Positions 55,020 to 64,000 of a stretch of DNA of 64,000 bases are shown here, piece after piece. The translations under genes were made by a program, and so were the position numbers. The notes under the pieces were generated by a model. That model did no database searches and had not been told where the DNA came from. It saw only the letters and a program-made list of their open reading frames with translations. How positions within the stretch are numbered: position 1 is the first letter of the stretch; each line of letters begins with the position of its first letter. This DNA is from Monoplex corrugatus. Taxonomy: Eukaryota > Mollusca > Gastropoda > Littorinimorpha > Ranellidae. The DNA is taken from NCBI GenBank assembly GCA_030674185.1, contig CM060308.1, forward strand, positions 41,440,357-41,504,356, written 5' to 3'.

Positions 55020-56570
55020 CATGAGGAGAGTACATCGAAGACTTTTTTTGACGATGATAAAAAGGAGGAAGACATCAGTAGAAAAAAATATGACAGACCA
55101 CCAATAATGAAAGATGAAGTTAGAGCAGCGATAAAGAAATGGTGAAACAAAGAAAAGTCACATGATCAGATAAGATTACTGTAGAAATGATAGAGGCTCT
55201 AGATGAATTAGGTGTTGAAAAACAACAGCCTTCCTGAATGACATACATGACACCGGAAAAATCCCTACACATGTGTTGAAAAAAATGTTCATTGCATTGC
55301 ATTTCAAAAAAGCAAAGCAAAACAAAACAAAACAAAACAAAACAAAACAAAACAAAACAAAACAAAACAAAATAAACAACAACAACAAAAAACCCAGGGC
55401 TTATAAAATGAGAACTCCATCGTGCGATAAGCTTGAAGAGTCATATGATAAAAATTTTATTCTATGAAGAATAAGCATGACAAGGACAAGGAATAGAATC
55501 AAACCAAAAATAGCAGAAGAACAATGTGGATTATTTGTTGAAGGCAAAGGAACTGTTAATGCCATATATATAAGAACCCTCATAGAAAGATAAATTGAGT
55601 TAATTCGTTGATTATGCCAAGGCTTTTGATTAGGTAACACACAAAGAACCGATCAACCAACTGGAAAAGTTTAATGTTGATGGAAAAGATCTAGGAATAA
55701 TAAAGACTATGTACTGGGCACAAATATCAGCAATGAGAAGAGAAAATATGAAAAATTCTTTTCAAAATATCAAAAGAGGGGTTAAACAGGAATGTGTTTT
55801 GTCACCAGATTTGTTTTCCTTTACAGCAAAATCTTTTTGAGAAACTTAGATGAATGCCCAGGGAGGAAAATTGATAAGCAATCTTCGTTATGCAGATGAC
55901 AACTTTCTAATTGAAAAAAAAATGCAAAAAAGACCTGCAAAAGATTGTGAATATAATAGAAATAGAATGCAGAAATAAAGGCTAGAACTAAATAACAAGA
56001 AGACTGAAATAAAAAAAAAAGTCAGTGAAAAAACAAAAACAAAAACAAAAAACAACAGCAAGAAATTTCCTGATGTAAAATAGCAACAAATGACAAAACA
56101 CTGAGACAAGTTGATAAGTTCAACTGTCTGGGAATAGTTATGTCATCAGGCGGCAGACGCACATTGGCATTATCCAGTAGACTGACCAAATAAAACAACA
56201 TTTAAGAAAATAAAAAGCGTTCTTACCAACAAATGTCTATGCGTTGAAATCAGAAACGGAGTTTTTCAATTTCATGGAACCAATACTGTTATAGGGATGC
56301 GAAGCCTGGACAATCAACACACAAATTCAGAACAAGGCAGCTGAAATGTGGTTTCTAAGAAGAATGTTAAGAGTTCCGTGGACAACAAAGAAAACCAACG
56401 AGACAGTCTTGAAAGAAACAAACACAAAAAGAAATAAATGAAGAAGATTAAGAAAAGACAAGCAACATTTACAGGACATTTTATGAGGCAACAGAAATCT
56501 GAGCACCTAGTCAGCATCAAATCGACAGGAAAAAAAGAGCAGAAGGTAGACGAGATATGCCCGTTGATGT
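55020..56570 (+). mobile_element. RTE-like LINE relic (family R2), RT domain to C-terminus
   Basis: The longest R2 copy here. Broken frames read PPIMKDEVRAAIKKW, FLNDIHDTGKIPTHVL, GVKQECVLSPDLFS (the GxxQG-type RT block), a YADD at 55889-55900, then a decayed FNCLGIV and MWFLRRMLRVPW. Many stops, and an (AAAAC)n array in the RT at 55316-55372. Inactive. Confidence 0.85.
55316..55372. repeat. (AAAAC)n pentanucleotide array
   Basis: About 11 units inside the LINE RT region. Confidence 0.95.
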
Positions 56571-56934
56571 TTGTAAACGTAGTTTGCATAATTGTAACCT
56601 AGACTTTTAGCTGTCGGAATAAAATTTACAGGAATGAAATTTGCATACAATCCAAACATCTGTCCAAAATTTCTTAGAATTTGCCTTTGAGCAACTCAGA
56701 TGTCTTCATATATATTTCACACTCTGGTCTAAATACTGGACCACTCCGATTCGTACATACGCAAAAGCAACTACTCACTGATAGAAACTTAGAAAACAAA
56801 AGTTTTGTTTGAAAAATCCATCAACATAGACAGTGAGAAATACTTACTGACATTTTTATTGCTTGTAGACTGACATAGAGAGACAGACATCCCCCGTAAG
56901 TATTCAAATGGTATTCCATTTCATTAAAAAAGAA

Positions 56935-57105
56935 AAGAAAGAAAGAAAGAAAGAAGAAGAAGAAGAGGAGGAGGAGGAGGAGGAGGAGAATAAGGAAGAA
57001 GAAGAAGAAGAAAAAGGAGAAGAAGAAGAAGAAGAAGAAGAAGAAGAAGAAGAAGAAGAAGAAGAAGAAGAAGAAGAAGAAGAAGAAGAAGAAGAAGAAA
57101 AGAAA
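56935..57105. repeat. (GAA)n/(GGA)n purine tract
   Basis: About 170 bp of pure purine on the plus strand, mostly GAA, with a GGA block at 56964-56989. Poly-Glu and poly-Ser/Leu frames are artefacts. Confidence 0.95.
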
Positions 57106-57109
57106 ACCA

Positions 57110-57945
57110 GCAAACGAATATAATATCTGACATATAATTAATGAAGTTTAAGCACATCAGGCACCTCAAATGAAATAACACAATCCTGCAAAACAGACTC
57201 ATCATGAAACCCAATCTGAACTGTGATTTCCAATCCCTAACCCTTTCAGTGCCAGAGAAAAGCGTAAACATGTGCTTCCCCATTGCCGGGGAATTTTGAG
57301 GATTCGAGGGTAATAATTAACAAAAAATTCTAGTGCAAAAACTGTAAGAGATACAACAAAGAAACATAAGTGTTTTTTGAAGGAAAATGAACGAGGATTC
57401 TGAATCTGTGCTTATTTTTCTCTTAGCTTGATTGCAAAGACCTGTCCAGACATTCCAAAGTGGAAATAATTTTTTTGTGTTGTCTAAAAAGTAAGTTTCC
57501 ATTTCTACAGATTGATACCCAACACACTCACAAACAAAAAAACAGCTGAAAATGACTTGTTTGTTGTCAATTTACATACATAAATGAAAACAAAACATAT
57601 GACATCATAAAATGTTCATGAAACGATACTAAACCCATGCAGACAAATAAGTAAGTAACCATCCCATCAATGATAGACCTGGTTTCGGTAAACATAAAAG
57701 TGATTGTACTAGACACTGAACAGTCAAACTACATGACAGTCAGTGTACTCAGACACTGAACAATCAAACTACATGACACTCATGAATTGGTTCTCTCTGT
57801 TCTTCAGGTTCTGCAATCAAAACAAGAGAAAATAAGCCCAGAATCAGAATCCTTATTCAAATAAGTCAATCAGCTCATGCTCATCAGTCAGAAACAGCTT
57901 GAAAAAGCATAGCACACGTCACCAGTTCCCACTTTCAATCCTGGA
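57110..57945. other. Unique spacer with a 50-bp duplication
   Basis: CAGACACTGAACA(G/A)TCAAACT blocks repeat near 57710 and 57750. CCCTTTCAGTGCCAGAG at 57241 resembles a TTAA-element end. No exon supported. Confidence 0.5.
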
Positions 57946-58131
57946 TTTCATAAAAATTGAGGAATGTCTGACTGTTGTCCATTTGGAGGCCAACAGATTT
58001 TCAGTGAGCGAAACACTTCGCTGATCGCCACGCCCCCTGCCATGCCGTCAAACTGGGGCACAGCTCCTCTGCACCTCTCCCCCTTCTCATCTTCCCCCCT
58101 TCCCACACCACGAACACGTGCGTGACCCATC

Positions 58132-58490
58132 TCACCATGTACCATCACGTTCACTGCTGTTGGGTCCAAAGTCCGAAGTGTCACGGCCTGCGCGCTCGCC
58201 ACTCGCACTGACCACGGCAGTCGCGGTCTGACTCGTACTTGTTATCGTCTGCTTGCATCGATTCAGCCAGCAAGCGTTGAATGTCGGCGTGGTCATTGTT
58301 ACTTTCTCCACCCTCATGTTGAAGCGAATCATCAGATAACAAAATCTCTCATCGTCATCATGCTGTAAAATCATTTGAACGGCCTCTAGAGTCGTGGAAG
58401 TCCGCTGACGTGAGCCACCGTTCGGCTTGTCGAAGGTTGCGTCGCCATTGTGCTCCACTTCACGTGGTCCAGTTACCAAATCATTAGCGA
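58132..58490 (-). CDS. Candidate exon on minus strand, unknown product
   Basis: A complex, CpG-containing open frame of about 115 codons: VTGPREVEHNGDATFDKPNG, AVQMILQHDDDERFCYLMIR, FNMRVEKVTMTTPTFNACWL. A strong donor-like TG|GTGAGA sits exactly where the frame meets its stop at 58132-58137, as for a real exon. The frame has no ATG at its upstream end (it starts at TTG), so the start or acceptor is unknown. No family recognised; may be chance. Confidence 0.3.
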
Positions 58491-58619
58491 CAATAAAAGT
58501 GTCTTCCCTATGACGTATCCTAATTTACATCCTATTTTTATATTGTAGACACATATAGCTCAGTGTGCAGTGTTTCTGTGTGCTGACTGGCTCACACAGT
58601 TGTGAACGAAAATCGGAAA

Positions 58620-58702
58620 ACTCCTGCAACGTCAGCGGACGGCTCTTAGGCAATATAGCAACACCTTTTGTGCAACGTCAGCTGACGGCTTATAGGCACT
58701 GA
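58620..58702. repeat. 28-bp direct repeat, 49 bp apart
   Basis: TGCAACGTCAGCGGACGGCT (58625) and TGCAACGTCAGCTGACGGCT (58671) plus the shared ending TAGGCA. The second contains the palindrome GTCAGCTGAC. The repeats carry CGTCA half-sites. Confidence 0.8.
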
Positions 58703-58714
58703 ACTGGCTAAACA

Positions 58715-58775
58715 TACACACACACAGACACACACAGACACACACCTACGCACACACACACAGACGCACACACAA
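58715..58775. repeat. (AC)n with CACAGA interruptions
   Basis: Short imperfect AC array. Confidence 0.9.
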
Positions 58776-59405
58776 TCACGAACGCGTGCGGGCATTGGCA
58801 CATTATGCAAGCATCTTTATTGTCAGTGTAACGCCCATTTCCCGCGACACACACGTATTTGTCGCCATTGTAGCCGTTACAATAACTACTTTTAGCAGAG
58901 TTACGACACAAGCCAGTGTTAGTGCATTATCCTATTCAGGTTTACAAAATGTCAGCCAAGAGCTTTACGTGATCCTAAATGCACGAAGCGCGCACAACAA
59001 ATACACGGACAGAAAATACATCACTCTCCGTTTTTTCCCCCTTTGTTTTTCTTTTTTCATCTTCTTGCTTTAAAGATCCTCTTCTGCCAACTCCTACAAA
59101 ACGTTTTATCGAACAGAAGGTATAGAGTTTATTCACCGCGCTTCTTTTTTTTCCAGAAAATAATATGGCCATCCATCTACCAACCCCAACTCTACTAGTC
59201 ACAGTAACACTAGTCTTTCAAAACTAATAAATACCAATTTATGAAACAGAAATGAACGGCACTCGCCTTAGGATTAAATACAACACAAATGAGAGACAAG
59301 ATACCTGCCAGTTTTGACCTTTGGCTCTTCAGCAGGATACAAAAGCGACATACAGATACGTTTACAAGACAGAGACAGCACACAGAATTAACAGACTTAG
59401 CTTAA

Positions 59406-59528
59406 TGAACCCTTTCACTCCAACACCCTATCCACCAAACTGCAAAAACTTAACCCTTTGACTCCCTCACCTCTACACCAGCTTCATGCAGGATGCTGGT
59501 AGACAGGGTGCGGGAGTCAAAGGGTTAA
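59406..59528. mobile_element. TTAA foldback MITE copy 10
   Basis: AACCCTTTCACTCC, CACCCTATCCACCA, TTAACCCTTTGACTCCC, CAGCTTCATGCAGGATGCTG and GGGAGTCAAAGGGTTAA (TTAA at 59525-59528). The minisatellite begins 60 bp later. Confidence 0.82.
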
Positions 59529-59584
59529 TGAATAGACATGAAGAGGCACGGTGTCATTCTGGGACATGAAGGGGCCCAACATAG

Positions 59585-62500
59585 TCCACAGACAGGAAGA
59601 GGCAGGACGTCATCCATAGACAGGACGTCATCTATAGACAGGAAAGGACAGGATGTCATCCATAGACAGGAATGGACAGGACGTCATCCATAGACAGGAA
59701 AGGACAGGATGTCATCCATAGACAGGAATGGACAGGATGTCATCCATAGACAGGAATGGACAGGATGTCATCCATAGACAGGAAGGGACAGGATGTCATC
59801 CATAGACAGGAATGGACAGGATGTCATCCATAGACAGGAATAGACAGGACGTCATCCATAGACAGGAAAGGACAGGATGTCATCCATAGACAGGAATGGA
59901 CAGGATGTCATCCATAGACAGGAATGGACAGGACGTCATCCATAGACAGGAATGGACAGGAAGGGACAGGACGTCATCCATAGACAGGAAGGGACAGGAC
60001 GTCATCCATAGACAGGAAGGGACAGGACGTCATCCATAGACAGGAAGGGACAGGACGTCATCCATAGACAGGAAGGGACAGGAATGGACAGGATGTCATC
60101 CATAGACAGGAATGGACAGGACGTCATCCATAGACAGGAAGGGACAGGAATGGACAGGATGTCATCCATAGACAGGAATGGACAGGACGTCATCCATAGA
60201 CAGGAAGGGACAGGATGTCATCCATAGACAGGAAGGGACATGACGTCATCCATAGACAGGAAGGGACAGGACGTCATCCATAGACAGGAAGGGACAGGAC
60301 GTCATCCATAGACAGGAAGGGACAGGACGTCATCCATAGACAGGAATGGACAGGAATGGACAGGATGTCATCCATAGACAGGAAGGGACAGGACGTCATC
60401 CATAGACAGGAAGGGACAGGACGTCATCCATAGAGAGGAAGGGACAGGACGTCATTCATAGACAGGAAGGAAGGACCTCCCTGACGAAGGACGACGTCAT
60501 CCATAGACAGAAGGGAAGGACGTCATCCAAGAAAGGACAGGACGTCATCCATAGACAGTAAGGGACAGGACGTCATCCATAGACAGGAAGGGACAGGACG
60601 TCATCCATAGACAGGAAGGGACAGGACGTCATCCATAGACAGGAAGAGGACAGGACGTCATCATAGACAGGAAGGGAAGGACGTCATCCATAGACAGGAA
60701 GGGACAGGACGTCATCCATAGACAGGAAGGGACAGGACGTCATCTATACCAGGAAGGGACAGGACGTCATCCATAGACAGGAAGGGACAGGACGTCATCC
60801 ATAGACAGGAAGGGACAGGACGTCATCCATAGACAGGAAGGGACAGGACGTCATCCATAGACAGGAAGGGACAGGACGTCATCCATAGACAGGAAGGACA
60901 GGATACCATAGCAGGAAGGACAGGACGTCATCCATAGACAGGAAGGGACAGGACGTCATCCATAGACAGGAAGGGACAGGACGTCATCCATAGAGAGGAA
61001 GGGACAGGACGTCATTCATAGACAGGAAGGGACAGGACGTCATCCATAGACAAGAAGGGACAGGACGTCATCCATAGACAGTAAGGGACAGGACGTCATC
61101 CATAGACAGGAAGGGACAGGACGTCATCCATAGACAGGAAGGGACAGGACGTCATCCATAGACAGGAAAGGACAGGACGTCATCTATAGACAGGAAGGGA
61201 TAGGACGTCATCCATAGACAGGAAGGGACAGGATGTCATCCATAGACAGGAAGGGACAGGACGTCATCTATACACAGGAAGGGACAGGACATCATCCATA
61301 GACAGGAAGGGACAGGACGTCATCCATAGACAGGAAGGGACAGGATGTCATCCATAGACAGGAAGGGACAGGACGTCATCCATAGACAGGAAGGGACAGG
61401 ACGTCATCCATAGACAGGAAGGGACAGGACGTCATCCATAGACAGTAAGGGACAGGACGTCATCCATAGACAGGAAGGGACAGGACGTCATCCATAGACA
61501 GGAAGGGACAGGACGTCATCCATAGACAGGAAAGGACAGGACGTCATCTATAGACAGGAAGGGACAGGACATCATCCATAGACAGGAAGGGACAGGACGT
61601 CATCCATAGACAGGAAGGGACAGGACGTCATCCATAGACAGGAAGGGACAGGACGTCATCCATAGACAGTAAGGGACAGGACGTCATCCATAGACAGGAA
61701 GGGACAGGACGTCATCCATAGACAGGAAGGGACAGGACATCATCCATAGACAGGAAGGGACAGGATGTCATCTATAGACAGGAAGGGACAGGACGTCATC
61801 CATAGACAGGAAGGGACAGGATGTCATCTATAGACAGGAAGGGACAGGACGTCATTCAAAGACAGGAAGGGACAGGACGTCATCCATAGACAGGAAGGGA
61901 CAGGATGTCATCCATAGACAGGAAGGGACAGGGGTCATCTATAGACAGGAAGGGACAGGACATCATCCATAGACAGGAAGGGACAGGACGTCATCCATAG
62001 ACAGGAAGGGACAGGACGTCATCCATAGACAGGAAGGGACAGGATGTCATCCATAGACAGGAAGGGACAGGATGTCATCTATAGACAGGAAGGGACAGGA
62101 TGTCATCCATAGACAGGAAGGGACAGGACGTCATCCATAGACAGGAAGGGACAGGATGTCATCCATAGACAGGAAGGGACAGGATGTCATCTATAGACAG
62201 GAAAGGACAGGATGTCATCCATAGACAGGAACGTCATCCATAGACAGGAAGGGACAGGGTGTCATCTATAGACAGGAAGGGACAGGACGTCATCCATAGA
62301 CAGGAAGGGACAGGACGTCATCCATAGACAGGAAGGGACAGGATGTCATCCATAGACAGGAATGGACAGGACGTCATCCATAGACAGGAAGGGACAGGGT
62401 GTCATCCTTAGACAGGAAGGGACAGGGTGTCATCCATAGAAAGGAATGGACAGGACGTCATCCATAGACAGGAAGGGACAGGATGTCATCCATAGACAGG

Positions 62501-62825
62501 AACGGACAGGATGTCATCTATAGACAGGAAGGGACAGGGTCTCATCCATAGACAGGAAGGGACAGGATGTCATCCATAGACAGGAAGGGACAGGATGTCA
62601 TCCATAGACAGGAAGGGACAGGGTGTCATCTATAGACAAGAAGGGGAAAGGTGTCATCCATAGACAGGAAGGGACAGGACGTCATCCATAGACAGGAATG
62701 GACAGGATGTCATCCATAGACAGGAAGGGACAGGGTGTCATCCGTAGACAGGGACAGGATGTCATCCATAGACAGGAAAAGACAGGACGTCATCCATAGA
62801 CAGGAAGGGACAGGACGTCATCCAT

Positions 62826-62831
<6 letters not shown>
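59585..62831. repeat. 28-bp minisatellite, about 115 units
   Basis: The unit reads ACGTCATCCATAG, ACAGGAAGG, GACAGG. Variants: ACGTCA against ATGTCA (C-to-T at CpG), GAAGGG against GAATGG or GAAAGG, CCATAG against CTATAG. Units rich in ATGTCA/GAATGG sit mainly at the left and right ends; the middle is more uniform. It contains many CGTCA half-sites and one full TGACGTCA at 60241-60248. Damaged units occur near 60470-60540, 60655-60690, 60740 and 60890-60915. Confidence 0.96.
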
Positions 62832-63372
<541 letters not shown>

Positions 63373-63521
63373 TCGAGTCATATTTGATTCGAGAGTTCTA
63401 GGCTAGATCCTTTGTTCTTGTTTTCCACTGCCTCCCAGTATTTCAGTTATCTACAGTTAAATCTTGTGAAATAAAAAACGAAATATTTACTACTGTTCTA
63501 CCCTTTTATTTCTTTTGATAG

Positions 63522-63636
63522 AATATTTTGCAGAACATTGCTACTTTCTGAAGTCAGTTCATGAGATAAGATGGACAGAAGATAGTGATGTTATTTTCTT
63601 ATTTCACTTCTCAAAGTCAGCCACTGGAGGGCATGA
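63522..63636 (+). CDS. Candidate internal exon of an unidentified gene
   Basis: Pyrimidine-rich acceptor ...TTTATTTCTTTTGATAG (ends 63521) and a perfect donor GTAAGT at 63637-63642. In one frame it reads YFAEHCYFLKSVHEIRWTED then SDVIFLFHFSKSATGGH, compositionally protein-like. The frame would stop within the donor, as expected for a real exon edge. An alternative acceptor at TTTTGCAG gives 63534-63636. It has no ATG. Product not recognised. Confidence 0.45.
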
Positions 63637-63825
63637 GTAAGTGATTCACTTTCCTTTGTTTAAGCTGAAGTTAGTACATAATTTGCAACACCCCTTTGTG
63701 TATGGTGCGCCCATTTTGTTTCACTCCGGAAGACTTATCTGGGTGCTTTTTCGTTGACACGTATCTCTTTATATGTGATCATGTTTTGATTTTTCTAGCT
63801 CTATTACTGCATTGTTTTTCTTTCT

Positions 63826-63905
63826 TTTTTCGTCTCGATGAGCAATTTGATCTCTTCTTTCGTTTATTGCCTTTGATTTTTGTCTCAATGAGCAATTTGA
63901 TCTCC
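63826..63905. repeat. 52-bp-spaced direct repeat
   Basis: GTCTCGATGAGCAATTTGAT (63832) and GTCTCAATGAGCAATTTGAT (63884), with TTTTT before each. Confidence 0.8.
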
Positions 63906-64000
63906 GTACGTAAAACATTCAAGAGGTTGAGAGATCCTTGATTCAGATTCAGAACACATGATTATCCTTCAAACTGAATTAGATGCAGCAGCTGATGATG

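Noticed and set aside
57236..57300. Eleventh TTAA MITE copy (CCCTTTCAGTGCCAGAG)
   Set aside because: Only the first few bases resemble the family end; no hairpin arm or second end was found.

Overview
The window is nuclear DNA from an intron-rich invertebrate, most likely a marine gastropod mollusc. The organism call is an inference. It rests on short exons in long introns, very dense (AC)n/(AG)n microsatellites, many tRNA-derived SINEs, one of which (about 33148-33293 and 48640-48870) resembles a SINE I associate with caenogastropods, and numerous decayed non-LTR retrotransposons. No prokaryotic, viral or organellar gene is apparent.

Left third (1-20.2 kb): the only gene I can name is a plus-strand orthologue of RPS6KC1 (RPK118, a PX-MIT-kinase-like protein). 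Twelve exons lie between 1057 and 20208. All have AG/GT borders, and every splice phase agrees once two single-base gaps are allowed for (exon 6 near 9393, exon 8 between about 13208 and 13240). The exon lengths then sum to 3684 nt, or 1227 residues plus a stop. The N-terminal PX-coding exons must lie upstream of the window. The protein shown is a Ser-rich linker, an MIT domain, then a kinase-like domain split by a roughly 440-residue acidic/Ser-rich insert. It keeps the catalytic-loop Asp and Asn but has no DFG motif. The introns hold a 2.26-kb TTAA-flanked insertion, SINEs, a LINE nested in a LINE, a foldback MITE and a 640-bp pyrimidine tract.

Middle (20.2-45 kb): mainly intergenic and repeat-rich. 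It has a 570-bp inverted-repeat transposon just past the stop codon, three copies of a repeat carrying estrogen-response-element-like palindromes, a 5'-truncated CR1/L2-like LINE with an open 247-codon frame, several SINE families, a decayed SGNH-hydrolase domain on the minus strand, and a 1.1-kb (GT)n complex.

Right (45-64 kb): a foldback element, more copies of a TTAA-ended palindromic MITE (ten in the window), a 14-bp satellite (0.94 kb), a 28-bp minisatellite (3.2 kb, about 115 units, many with a CRE half-site), and RTE-like LINE relics, one of them a 211-bp internally deleted copy with a clean target-site duplication. Two unnamed exon candidates are near 58.1-58.5 kb (minus) and 63.52-63.64 kb (plus), so another gene may begin or continue at the right edge.

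I see no convincing new multi-gene system. The most notable observations are the repeat biology: a reconstructable empty site, nested insertions, a deletion-derivative LINE, a palindromic TTAA family, and satellites built from transcription-factor half-sites.
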